A stretch of 64,000 nucleotides of DNA from an uncultured Clostridia bacterium (GCA_947626575.1 CANQSR010000005.1:1-64000); one strand, 5' to 3'; positions 32,049-39,990 are shown, counted from the first letter of the stretch. Made by a program: numbers and translations. The notes: generated by a model from the sequence alone, not told the origin.

Positions 32049-32346
32049 GGTGTAAATTTCATAACGCCCCTCATCAGTCATCTGCGGTGCCAGCTTCCCC
32101 CCGAAGGGGGGAAGCCTTGCAAAGCGCCTCCCTGGGGAGGAGCTGTCACGCGATAGCGTGACTGAGGTGGGGTATTCCAATCGTCATTCCGCCCGACGGA
32201 TGCTTTTATTCGTCATTCCGAACGGAGCGCGGAGCGCGCAGTCGAGGAATCACCTTATTATAATAATGTGACCCTTCGACAAGCTCAGGGTGACGGATTT
32301 ACTCCCCACTCCCCAAGTCCCTCTCCCCAAGGAGAGGGTAGGGGCG
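32049..32346 (+). repeat. Direct repeat 2 flanking the SLOG island
   Basis: Near-copy of 30361-30645. Outer parts are almost identical (ending GAGAGGGTAGGGGCG in both); the middle (32200-32250) differs by a longer family F piece. About 1.4 kb lies between the copies. Confidence 0.8.
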
Positions 32347-32633
32347 ACAAGACCTGCCCCCTTTTAAGGGGGCGGGTGGCGCGGCTTTGCCGCGTCAGGT
32401 GGGGGTAGGTGTGTGCGCGTCATTGCGAGGAGCGGAGCGACGAGAAATCTCAAAGCCAGATTTCTCACTTCGTTCGAAATGACGCGCGTGGGCTACGAGA
32501 GCGCCTCCCCCCAAAGGGGTAGGCCTTTCCCTTACGTCATTTCGAGGAGCGAAGCGACGAGAAATCTCAAAGCCAGATTTCTCACCCCTTTGGGGTTTGA
32601 AATGACGCGCGTGGGCGCGGGACATCTGTGCGG
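32347..32633. repeat. Families D and F before the 32634 gene
   Basis: Uninterrupted family D unit at 32349-32407 and two family F units (GAGAAATCTCAAAGCCAG, twice, at about 32440-32470 and 32560-32590). No coding signal. Confidence 0.6.
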
Positions 32634-33512
32634 TCATTCGGGACGGATGTTCGAGATCTTTCCGTCCTCTTCGAGCGTCACGCGGAAATAGCGCACCTCA
32701 TAGACGCGCGGCCGCACAGGGTAGACGAGGCCCGCCTCATCGGGCGACGCGCCGAGGACGACGGAACGGAACCCCCCAAGATATTCTCCGAGCGAGGCCG
32801 CCTTTTCCGCGAGGCCTTCCGCGAGGAAAGGCAGAACGTCGCCGCCGATGAGGACCGTCTCGAAGAGCGCGAGCGCATACGTCGCGGGCGTCGGTTGCCG
32901 CGCCGTGCGGATACTGCAAGCCGTGAGCTTGCCGTTTTCATAGCTGCACCGCGCCGTGTGTCCGAGACTGTCATGAAAGGGGACTTCCGCCACAACGATG
33001 GGGTCTCTTTCGGACACGGTACCCTCCGATTGCGTCAGGATACGGCCTTCACGGTCCAAGATGCAGAAGGCGGACGGCGCTTCGAGCAGGATATTTTCAC
33101 CCGACGCGAAGATGGACGCTTGCTCAAAGGCATCGGGGAGATCGGCGATGTGAAACCCCGTTTCGGTCTGCACGGAGAGCTGGATGCCGCCCTGGCGGTA
33201 GAGCGTGCAGAGCGCGCCGCCGATGCGCTGTTGCGCGAGCGGCTTCAACGTGCAGTCCGTGGGCAGAAAACGGGAGACGTACACGGCCACGCCCGTCCGC
33301 GTAAAGTACACCTCGACGTTTTCGGGCGGGGAAAAGAGGAACTCTTCACCAAAGGAAAAGACGGCGGGGTGATGGCCGGGACAGATAAATTCGAGCAGAA
33401 CGCCGTCTGCGGGGTCGAGTTCGGCGGTGCGTTCGAAGCCGTCCACGGCGCCGAGGGGCAGGCCGCCCGCTTTGAGGAAGCAGGGTTTTTCGGATAAAAA
33501 ATATACGCGCAT
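32634..33512 (-). CDS. Hypothetical protein
   Basis: 292 residues, not recognised. No signal peptide and no membrane helix. It begins MRVYFLSEKPCFLKAGGLPL and consists mainly of beta-type segments: FICPGHHPAVFSFGEEFLF, YFTRTGVAVYVSRFLP, LYRQGGIQLSVQTETGFHIA, CILDREGRILTQSEGT. This could be a beta-sandwich or carbohydrate-type fold, but that is inference. The start at 33512 was chosen because a minus-strand promoter (TTGACA 33545-33550, TACATT 33523-33528) ends about 10 bases upstream; the longer open frame towards 34538 runs antisense through three real genes. Divergent from the gene at 33573. Confidence 0.65.
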   Translation of the reverse strand: MRVYFLSEKPCFLKAGGLPLGAVDGFERTAELDPADGVLLEFICPGHHPAVFSFGEEFLFSPPENVEVYFTRTGVAVYVSRFLPTDCTLKPLAQQRIGGALCTLYRQGGIQLSVQTETGFHIADLPDAFEQASIFASGENILLEAPSAFCILDREGRILTQSEGTVSERDPIVVAEVPFHDSLGHTARCSYENGKLTACSIRTARQPTPATYALALFETVLIGGDVLPFLAEGLAEKAASLGEYLGGFRSVVLGASPDEAGLVYPVRPRVYEVRYFRVTLEEDGKISNIRPE

Positions 33513-33522
33513 CACTATAAAG

Positions 33523-33550
33523 AATGTATAAGCCGCAAAAATTATGTCAA
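33523..33550 (-). promoter_or_regulatory. Minus-strand promoter of 32634-33512
   Basis: TTGACA (plus-strand 33545-33550) and TACATT (33523-33528), 16-base spacer. The -10 ends 10 bases before the ATG at 33512; no Shine-Dalgarno is present, so initiation would be almost leaderless. Confidence 0.6.
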
Positions 33551-33572
33551 CAATTTGCCTGAGGTGGTCATC

Positions 33573-34139
33573 ATGAATAAAATCAACGGCTACACGGAAG
33601 AGGAGGCCACGGGGCTGATCGAGTATATTTACCTCGGAAAAAATGCGGGCAAGACGCTCTCCTATCTCTTTGAGACGTACGGCAAGGAGCATAGCCGCGC
33701 AAAGGGGAGCGTGCGCAACTACTACTATGCCTTCCTGAAAAAGCAGGACGATGTGCGCGTCAGGCGCATTTTGGAGGGGAAGGGCCTCGCGGCGGGCGCG
33801 ATCAAGCCGTTTACCGAGGAGGAGACGGACGAGTTGCTCGCAAAGGTCATCGAGGGCAGAAAGCGCGGGCTTTCGGTGCGGCGCAGTATCATCGAGGCTT
33901 CGGGCGGCGATGAAAAGCGCATGCTCCGTATGCAGAACAAGTATCGGAATCTCTTGAAGAAACAGCCCGAACGGGTGGAGCGGGCGGCAAAGGAGGCAGG
34001 CATGTCTGAGGTAGACCCCTTCCTGCAACGCCGTTTGGAGCGGGAGATCGACGCGCTCTATGAGCGCATCGCCGAAGATCTGCGCAGGGAAAACGAGCGG
34101 CTCCGTGCCGAGATCGAAAAGCTCAAACAGGGCGAATGA
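33573..34139 (+). CDS. Putative DNA-binding protein with two Myb/SANT-like domains
   Basis: 188 residues. Two similar helical domains: GYTEEEATGLIEYIYLGKNA (about 6-25, running to YYYAFLKK) and PFTEEETDELLAKVIEGRKR (about 79-98, running to NKYRNLLKK). Each starts with an aromatic-TEEE helix and ends in a basic helix, the pattern of Myb/SANT or RsfA-type DNA-binding domains. A third, charged coiled-coil part (about 140-188) could dimerise. I infer a transcription factor; RsfA in Bacillus is a forespore regulator, but no target is visible here. Start 33573 has TGAGGTGG at good spacing. The next gene follows after 96 bases. Confidence 0.65.
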   Translation: MNKINGYTEEEATGLIEYIYLGKNAGKTLSYLFETYGKEHSRAKGSVRNYYYAFLKKQDDVRVRRILEGKGLAAGAIKPFTEEETDELLAKVIEGRKRGLSVRRSIIEASGGDEKRMLRMQNKYRNLLKKQPERVERAAKEAGMSEVDPFLQRRLEREIDALYERIAEDLRRENERLRAEIEKLKQGE

Positions 34140-34235
34140 CAGGCTTTTCCGCGCCGCGGCTTCCAACAACTCCCAAACGGCGGCGTGTATGAACGCGTTC
34201 GTACCTTCACAAGCTATGGACAACGGGAGGAAGCT

Positions 34236-34448
34236 ATGGAAAAGTTGTTTTGTCTCGGTGTTGCGCTCGGCATGGTCGGCGGCGCGCTTCTCGTTGCCAA
34301 CAGCTATAAACTCCGTTCGCTGGTGAAGAAGAGCCAGGCGGAAGTGATGCAGAAGGTGGACGAGATGATGGATGAGCGCCTCAAAGCATGCGAAAGCAGC
34401 GAGAGCGGCGACAAGGAAAAGACCGAGAAAAAGAGCGCCAAGAAGTGA
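34236..34448 (+). CDS. Small YtxH-like membrane protein
   Basis: 70 residues: one membrane helix (about 4-24, LFCLGVALGMVGGALLVANS) and a charged C-terminal tail with Lys/Glu-rich ending KEKTEKKSAKK, probably coiled-coil. This is the shape of YtxH-type proteins in Firmicutes; function unknown. Start 34236 has GGGAGGAAG directly upstream. Probably co-transcribed with the gene at 33573. Confidence 0.65.
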   Translation: MEKLFCLGVALGMVGGALLVANSYKLRSLVKKSQAEVMQKVDEMMDERLKACESSESGDKEKTEKKSAKK

Positions 34449-34465
34449 TCGGCGTGAACGTAAAA

Positions 34466-34498
34466 AAGACGGAAAGCATTGCTTCCCGCCTTTTTTAT
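34466..34498 (+). terminator. Probable terminator before ruvX
   Basis: GACGGAAAGCATTGCTTCCC palindrome followed by GCCTTTTTT, 18 bases after the YtxH-like gene and 45 bases before the ruvX promoter. Confidence 0.55.
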
Positions 34499-34543
34499 CC
34501 GTCCGCCGCGCGTGGGCTTTTTGCGGACGGGGCCGCAAAACGA

Positions 34544-34572
34544 TTGCAATTTTCTGCGGGGTATGTTATACT
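34544..34572 (+). promoter_or_regulatory. Promoter touching the ruvX start
   Basis: TTGCAA 34544-34549 and TATACT 34567-34572, 17-base spacer. The ATG at 34579 begins 6 bases after the -10; no Shine-Dalgarno lies between. Confidence 0.78.
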
Positions 34573-34578
34573 CATGCC

Positions 34579-35358
34579 ATGAAAGTGATCGCCTTCGATA
34601 TCGGGGACAGGCGCATCGGCGTCGCGGTCTCCGACCCTTCGGCCTCTTACGCCCTGCCCGCCGATACGTATTTCCGTACGGGGAAATTTTCAGAGGACGT
34701 CGCGGCCGTCTCCCGCATCGCAAGGGAGAAAGAGGCGGACGTCATCGTGTGCGGCCTGCCCTTGAATGCCGATGGCTCCGAGAGCGTGCAATCGGAGAAA
34801 ACACGCCGTTTCGCGGCTGCGCTTTCGGACATGGTAGGGGGAAACGTCGTCCTCGAAGATGAGCGCTTCACAACGCGCGCCGCGCGCGGCGACTTGAATT
34901 TCATGGGCGTAAGCGCCAAAAGGGACAAGAAAAAAAAGCACGTCGATTCTCTTGCGGCGGCGTATATTTTGGAAAGCTATCTGGAAAATCAAAAAAGGAG
35001 TGAAACTATGAAAGAGGAAAGGAACGATTACGACGAGGAAAACAACATCGTGGAGATCGTGGACGACGAGGGCAAGAGCTACCGCTATGAGCATCTGTTG
35101 ACCTTTGAATACAAAAAGGAGTGGTATGTTGCGCTCACGCCCGAAAAATCTCCCGAAGAGGCGGACGGCGAGAACGAGGACGAGGGCGACGAAGTTGCCA
35201 TCTACCACTTGGTCGGCGGCGAGGACGACGAGCAACTCGAAACGATCGAGGACGACGCCCTGCTCGAAGAGGTGTTCGCAGAGTTCTGCGCCCAATATGA
35301 GGACTTCGAGGACGCCGACGAAGCGGCCGCTCTGGAACCCGACGACGACGGCGAATAA
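34579..35358 (+). CDS. ruvX: RuvX/YqgF nuclease fused to a DUF1292 domain
   Basis: 259 residues. Residues 1-143 are a complete YqgF/RuvX RNase H-fold protein (AFDIGDRRIGVAVSDPSASY, VCGLPLNADGS, DERFTTRAARGDLN, KKHVDSLAAAYILESYLEN), which processes 16S rRNA ends and resembles Holliday junction resolvases. Residues 144-259 are a DUF1292 (YrzB-like) protein: NIVEIVDDEGKSYRYEHLLT and EYKKEWYVALTP, with a very acidic C-terminal half. In Bacillus these are two neighbouring genes. Here no stop separates them, yet the ATG of codon 144 (35008) keeps AAAAAGGAG 8 bases upstream, so a separate DUF1292 protein may also be made. Leaderless start predicted. Confidence 0.85.
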   Translation: MKVIAFDIGDRRIGVAVSDPSASYALPADTYFRTGKFSEDVAAVSRIAREKEADVIVCGLPLNADGSESVQSEKTRRFAAALSDMVGGNVVLEDERFTTRAARGDLNFMGVSAKRDKKKKHVDSLAAAYILESYLENQKRSETMKEERNDYDEENNIVEIVDDEGKSYRYEHLLTFEYKKEWYVALTPEKSPEEADGENEDEGDEVAIYHLVGGEDDEQLETIEDDALLEEVFAEFCAQYEDFEDADEAAALEPDDDGE

Positions 35359-35373
35359 GCACATGTGGTGCGA

Positions 35374-35409
35374 AAAACCCCGCCTCCGCGCAATGCGGGG
35401 CGGGGTTTT
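35374..35409 (+). terminator. Terminator of ruvX-DUF1292
   Basis: Stem AAAACCCCGCC / GGCGGGGTTTT with inner CCGC..GCGG pairing, ending in TTTT. Confidence 0.85.
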
Positions 35410-35416
35410 GAATACC

Positions 35417-35454
35417 AAAAAAATGGGGGACGCGATCTGCTGATCGCGTCCCCC
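35417..35454 (-). terminator. Terminator of the EF-G paralogue
   Basis: On the minus strand: GGGGGACGCGATC / GATCGCGTCCCCC hairpin followed by a T-run (plus-strand A7 at 35417-35423), a few bases after the stop codon at 35460. Confidence 0.9.
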
Positions 35455-35459
35455 TTGTC

Positions 35460-37508
35460 TTATTTGTTGAGGCTTTGCAGGACGCTTTCGGGCGCCTGTT
35501 CATAGCGCGCAAATTCCTGCGAGAAGCGGCCTCTGCCCTGCGTCATGGAGCGGAGCGAGGTGGCGTACGTCAAGATCTCGCCCTCAGGCGCTTCGGCGGT
35601 GATGACCTGCATCCCCTCCACCGTATCCATGCCGATGATGCGGCCGCGGCGCTTGTTGAGGTCGCCCATGATGTCGCCGACGTACTGTTCGGGGACGGTG
35701 ATCTTCATCGAGCAGATGGGTTCCAAAATCACGGGCCTTGCGCGGCGGACGCCGTCGTCATAGGCGAGCTTGGCCGCGGAGACGAAGGCAACTTCCTTAC
35801 TGTCCACGGGGTGGGACTTCCCGTCGAAGAGCGTCGCTTTGAGGTCCACCATGGGGAAGCCTGCGAGAACGCCCTTCTGGATGGCCTCGCGCAGACCCTT
35901 TTCCACGGCGGGGATGAACTGCTTGGGGACCGAGCCGCCGATGGTCGCATCGACGAACTCGAACACGCCGTCCGCCGCGCCCGGTTCGAAGCGGATGTTG
36001 ACGACGCCGAACTGCCCTGCGCCGCCCGACTGCTTCTTGTGCTTGCCTTCGGCCTCCGCCTTGCCCGTGACCGTCTCGCGGTAGGCGACGGTGGGGGTGG
36101 CGAACTCGGCGTCGGCGCCGAACTTGGACTTCAATTTGCGCTTGATGATTTCAAGCTGGACTTCGCCCTGCCCGCAGACGAGCGTTTCGCCCGTCTCGTG
36201 GTTCTTGACGATCCGGAAGCTCTTATCCTCTTCCGCAAGGCGGTTGAGGCCGCCGAACACCTTATCTTCCGTGCCGCGCACCGTAGCGGAGACGGCCATC
36301 GAAAGCACGGGTTCGGGGAACACGATGGGTTCGAACTGCACGGGCGCATTGGGGTCGCAGAGCGTATCGCCCGTCCCCGTGTTCGCGAGTTTGGCGACGA
36401 CGCCGATATCGCCCGCGCTGAGCGAAGCGGTGGGTTCGAGTTTCTTGCCGCGCACGAGATACAGCGAGTTGATGCGCTCGGTCGTACCCGTGTTGGGGTT
36501 CCACGCATCGAAGCCGGACTTCATGACGCCGCGGCAGACGCGGATATAGTTCATTTTGCCCACGAAGGGGTCCACAGCTGTCTTGAATACCTGCGCGGCA
36601 AAGGGCGCATTCTCTTCGCACGCGACGGAGATGGGGCTGTTCGTCTTTAAGTCGGTGGCGGGAAGCCCTGCGCGCTCGGCCGCCTGCGGCAGATATTCGA
36701 TGAGCGCGTTCATGAGGTTGATGACGCCCTTGTTTTGCAGGGCGCTCCCCGCAAGCACGGGAATGACGCTGATGCTCATGATGCCCTTGCGAAGGCCTGA
36801 GACGGTATCCTCGACGGAGAGCGAGCCTTCGTCGAAATACTTTTCGAGCAGTTCCTCGTCGTTTTCGGCGGCGGCTTCCTGCAAAACGCCCTGCATCTCT
36901 TCGAGTTCGGAGCGGTAGCTATCCGGTACGGAGACTTCCTGCACGCCCTTTTCCGAGAACTCATAGGCCTTGCCGTCGATGACGTTGATGTAACCCGTCA
37001 TCTTGTCGCCCGCCATGATGGGGATCTGGATGGGCGCGATCTTGCCCTTGTATTGGTCTTGCAGGGCGCGCACGGTACCCTGATAATCGGCATTCTCCTT
37101 GTCCATGCCGTTGATGAACACGATGATGGGCTTTTTGCCTTTGAGGCAGAGATTGATGGCCTTCTCTGCGCCGACCGTGACGGCGCCGCCCGCACCCGAT
37201 ACGACGAGCGCCGCGCCCGCCGCGCGCATCGCGGAGTAAAATTCACCCTCGAAGTCATAGAAACCGGGAACGTCCAAAAGGTTGATCTTGGCGTCCTTCC
37301 AATTCAAATAGGCGCACGCGAGGGAGATGGAGATCTTTCTCGCGATTTCCTGTTCGTCAAAGTCACAGACGGTGGACCCGTTGTCGATCTTGCCCATGCG
37401 CTCGATGGCGCCGGCATTATAGAGCATAGCTTCGCAGAGGGTGGTCTTGCCCTCGCCGCTGTGGCCGACTACCGCAATGTTGCGGATATTCGTTGCAGAA
37501 ACTCCCAT
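35460..37508 (-). CDS. Elongation factor G-like GTPase (EF-G paralogue)
   Basis: 682 residues with all five EF-G domains. G1 is GHSGEGKTT at 15-23, G3 DVPGF (usually DTPGH), and G4 FINGMDKENA (usually NKMD). Later QKSGGAGQFG-like KKQSGGAGQFGVVNIRFEPG and SLRSMTQGRGRF match domains IV and V. The altered G3/G4 and missing switch details put it in the 'EF-G-like' or EF-G2 group found in many Firmicutes and Thermotogae next to a canonical EF-G; its step in translation or ribosome recycling is unsettled. Start at 37508 is preceded by AAGAGG; a longer in-frame extension has no ribosome binding site. Single gene. Confidence 0.85.
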   Translation of the reverse strand: MGVSATNIRNIAVVGHSGEGKTTLCEAMLYNAGAIERMGKIDNGSTVCDFDEQEIARKISISLACAYLNWKDAKINLLDVPGFYDFEGEFYSAMRAAGAALVVSGAGGAVTVGAEKAINLCLKGKKPIIVFINGMDKENADYQGTVRALQDQYKGKIAPIQIPIMAGDKMTGYINVIDGKAYEFSEKGVQEVSVPDSYRSELEEMQGVLQEAAAENDEELLEKYFDEGSLSVEDTVSGLRKGIMSISVIPVLAGSALQNKGVINLMNALIEYLPQAAERAGLPATDLKTNSPISVACEENAPFAAQVFKTAVDPFVGKMNYIRVCRGVMKSGFDAWNPNTGTTERINSLYLVRGKKLEPTASLSAGDIGVVAKLANTGTGDTLCDPNAPVQFEPIVFPEPVLSMAVSATVRGTEDKVFGGLNRLAEEDKSFRIVKNHETGETLVCGQGEVQLEIIKRKLKSKFGADAEFATPTVAYRETVTGKAEAEGKHKKQSGGAGQFGVVNIRFEPGAADGVFEFVDATIGGSVPKQFIPAVEKGLREAIQKGVLAGFPMVDLKATLFDGKSHPVDSKEVAFVSAAKLAYDDGVRRARPVILEPICSMKITVPEQYVGDIMGDLNKRRGRIIGMDTVEGMQVITAEAPEGEILTYATSLRSMTQGRGRFSQEFARYEQAPESVLQSLNK

Positions 37509-37739
37509 GTTATACCTCTTATCATAGAATGGCAAAAAAGCCCGTTTGGAACTATTATACATGCTCATGCGGCAAAAATCAAGGGGGCAAAAGAAAAAAG
37601 TTTGCATTTTTTGATTTTTTACCGCACGCGTCCGCGTCCGCCGCGGCGCAACTCAATTTTCCGCATCTTAAAATGTTGAAAATATTTTTCAAAACATGCA
37701 ATTTCCGATAATCATGAAGAAAAATTTTTTCATAAACCG

Positions 37740-37768
37740 TTGACGGAAGGGTGGGCTTCCTGTATAAT
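37740..37768 (+). promoter_or_regulatory. Promoter of the tyrosine phosphatase lipoprotein gene
   Basis: TTGACG 37740-37745 and TATAAT 37763-37768, 17-base spacer; ordinary leader with AAGGAG. Confidence 0.85.
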
Positions 37769-37795
37769 GGAGAAAACGGTGATAAGGAGAAAACG

Positions 37796-39013
37796 ATGAA
37801 AAAACTGCATATTTTCGGCGCGTTTGCGCTTGCGGCCGTCTTTGCGCTCTGTTCGGCGTGCGCGCGCGGGGGGCAGACGGGCGGGGACCCGCCCAAAGAG
37901 GACCCACCCATGGAGGAAGAGGAGAAGGGGATCAGCAGCGGCTTTACGGGAACGGCGGGCGGCGTCGCCTTCACACTTCCCGACCTCGGCACGGAGGTCT
38001 CGCTGCACACCCAACTGCAATCCAAATATCTGAAAAGCAAATATGTTGCGCTCATCTCCAATTATGCCGACGGCGTCAATGCCGACCCCGCGGCGGGTCT
38101 CGACCACAGGGAGCTGAGCCATCCCGCGCCCGTCAACTTCACGTGGACGGCGGCGGGCGCGCCCGCGGGGACAGAATACACGCTTTCCGTGAGCGAGAAC
38201 GCGGACATGGGTACCCCGTGGACGTTCAAGACGGAGGAAACCTCGTATTCCGTCTATAACCTCAAAGTGGGGACTTCCTACTATTGGACGGTCGCCGCAG
38301 GCGAAGCGGTGAGCGGGGCGGCGAGCTTCACGACGGAGGGGCGGGGTCCCCGCAATCTCTATGTGGACGGCGTGGCCAACGTGCGCGATATGGGCGGCTG
38401 GGCGACCGAGAGCGGCAAGACGGTAAAGCAGGGGCTGTTGTTCCGCTGCGGCCGCCTCAATGAGAACTACACGGGCAAGATCACCGTGACGGAAGCGGGC
38501 ATCGACACCATGCTGAACACGCTCGGCGTCAAGACGGAGATCGACCTGCGCGGCGGCGAGAACGATCCGAGCGAGTATGGGAACGTGGAGAGGAGCATGC
38601 TCGGAGACAGCGTCGCCTATCATCACATCGGCATGAATTGGGACGGGAACATCTTCGACCTCAACCCGCATCAGCTCAAAGAGATCTTTACCATCTTTGC
38701 CGACGAGGCGAGCTATCCCATCATCTTCCATTGCAGTATCGGCACCGACCGCACGGGGTTCGTGGCCTACCTTCTGAACGCGCTCCTGGGCGTGGATGAA
38801 AACGACCTCGCCCGCGACTATCTCTTCTCGAATTTTGCCTACATCCAAGGGGCGCGCGAGATGTCAGGCATCACCAAGGCGGGGAAGGGCTTCAATTGGA
38901 TCATCAACCAATACGAGGGCGAAAAACTCTCGGATAAGGCGCGCGCGGCGCTCCTCGATATCGGCGTCACGGCGGCGCAGGTAGATAAGATCGTCTCGAT
39001 TTTTCTCGGCTGA
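37796..39013 (+). CDS. Secreted tyrosine-protein phosphatase (lipoprotein)
   Basis: 405 residues. Signal peptide and lipobox LCSAC (lipidated Cys 22), then an acidic linker, a fibronectin-III-like domain (about 85-180, with FTWTAAGAPAGTEYTLSVSE and SYYWTVAAGEAVSG), and a dual-specificity/Y-phosphatase domain (about 190-405). The active-site loop HCSIGTDRTGFVAYLLNALL near 317-336 has the HCxxGxxRT signature with Cys and Arg, and NVRDMGGW near 198 is the usual start of PF13350-type bacterial tyrosine phosphatases. It should act outside the cell, on phosphotyrosine or phosphoinositide-like ligands. Not in an operon; the queH promoter follows its stop by one base. Confidence 0.88.
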   Translation: MKKLHIFGAFALAAVFALCSACARGGQTGGDPPKEDPPMEEEEKGISSGFTGTAGGVAFTLPDLGTEVSLHTQLQSKYLKSKYVALISNYADGVNADPAAGLDHRELSHPAPVNFTWTAAGAPAGTEYTLSVSENADMGTPWTFKTEETSYSVYNLKVGTSYYWTVAAGEAVSGAASFTTEGRGPRNLYVDGVANVRDMGGWATESGKTVKQGLLFRCGRLNENYTGKITVTEAGIDTMLNTLGVKTEIDLRGGENDPSEYGNVERSMLGDSVAYHHIGMNWDGNIFDLNPHQLKEIFTIFADEASYPIIFHCSIGTDRTGFVAYLLNALLGVDENDLARDYLFSNFAYIQGAREMSGITKAGKGFNWIINQYEGEKLSDKARAALLDIGVTAAQVDKIVSIFLG

Positions 39014-39014
39014 G

Positions 39015-39044
39015 TTGACAAGCGGCCGTAAGTTGTGGTAAAAT
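39015..39044 (+). promoter_or_regulatory. Promoter touching the queH start
   Basis: TTGACA 39015-39020 and TAAAAT 39039-39044, 18-base spacer. The ATG at 39051 begins 6 bases after the -10, without a Shine-Dalgarno. The -35 lies one base after the preceding gene's stop codon. Confidence 0.82.
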
Positions 39045-39050
39045 CACGGC

Positions 39051-39635
39051 ATGAATACGCCCAATTACGATGCGGTGATGCTCGCGATGCTGTGCGAGAA
39101 CGAGGGGAAGCGCCTGCTTTTGCACAGTTGCTGTGCGCCCTGCTCCTCCTACTGCCTCGGACAGGTGGCGGGCAAGATGGCTACCACCGTCCTCTTCTAT
39201 AACCCCAACCTCGATACGGAGGAGGAATACTGTAAGCGCAAGGCCGAGGAAGTGCGCTTCCTTTCCGAAACGCATCTTGCGGATATGCTCGATTGCGACT
39301 ATGCGCCCGCGGACTATCTTTCGGCCGTCGCGGGGCTGGAAGGCGAACCCGAAGGGGGCGCGCGGTGCAAAAAGTGTTTTGAATTGCGGCTTGGAAAGAC
39401 GGCCGCCGAGGCAAAACGGGGCGGTTTCGACTTCTTTGCGACGACGCTCACCGTCTCCCCGCTGAAAAACGCCGCGCTCATCAACGAGATCGGGTTTGCG
39501 TTGGAGCGGGAGTACGGCGTGCGCTATCTGCCCTCCGATTTCAAGAAGCGGGGCGGATATCAGCGTTCGGTCGAGCTTTCGCGCGAATACGGCCTCTACC
39601 GCCAGAACTATTGCGGCTGTAAATTCAGCAAATGA
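39051..39635 (+). CDS. queH: Epoxyqueuosine reductase QueH
   Basis: 194 residues, DUF208/QueH family: reduces epoxyqueuosine in tRNA to queuosine. The iron-sulfur/metal Cys motifs are visible: HSCCAPCSSYCL near 24-35 and the C-terminal QNYCGCKFSK. TTLTVSPLKNAALINEIG and YLPSDFKKRGGYQRSVEL are conserved. Normal length for the family. The other queuosine genes are not in this window; QueH may serve salvage of queuine. Leaderless initiation predicted. Confidence 0.93.
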   Translation: MNTPNYDAVMLAMLCENEGKRLLLHSCCAPCSSYCLGQVAGKMATTVLFYNPNLDTEEEYCKRKAEEVRFLSETHLADMLDCDYAPADYLSAVAGLEGEPEGGARCKKCFELRLGKTAAEAKRGGFDFFATTLTVSPLKNAALINEIGFALEREYGVRYLPSDFKKRGGYQRSVELSREYGLYRQNYCGCKFSK

Positions 39636-39990
39636 CCAAGCCGAGACCTGCCCCTACTTGTGGGGGCGGGTGGCGCGGCTTTGCCGCGTCAGGTGGGGGT
39701 GGCTTCCCCCCATTGGGGGGAAGCTGTCACCGAAGGTGACAGATGAGGGGTGTTGGACATCCACGTCATTTCGAACCCCGGAGGGGTGAGAAATCTCAAA
39801 GAACGAGATTCCTCCTCCCGTTGGTCGTCGGAATGACGCGTTAGGGTTTCCTCGCACGTTCGGAATGACGCATCCCTCGCTTCGTTTGAAATGACTCGTT
39901 AGGGTTTCCTCGCACGTTCGGAATGACGCATCCCTCGCTTCGTTTGAAATGACGTATGCGCCGTCCGAAGCCTTACGCCATTGAAAAGCG
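39636..39990. repeat. Repeats after queH, including a 58-base tandem
   Basis: No gene. An uninterrupted family D unit (39644-39700), a TGTCACCGAAGGTGACA hairpin (about 39726-39745), family F units, and a perfect tandem duplication: 39839-39896 and 39897-39954 (CGTTAGGGTTTCCTCGCACG..). Confidence 0.75.

Noticed and set aside
33513-34538. N-terminal extension of the minus-strand gene at 32634
   Set aside because: It runs antisense through the Myb-like and YtxH-like genes, and the extension has no relation to the real domain beginning at 33512.
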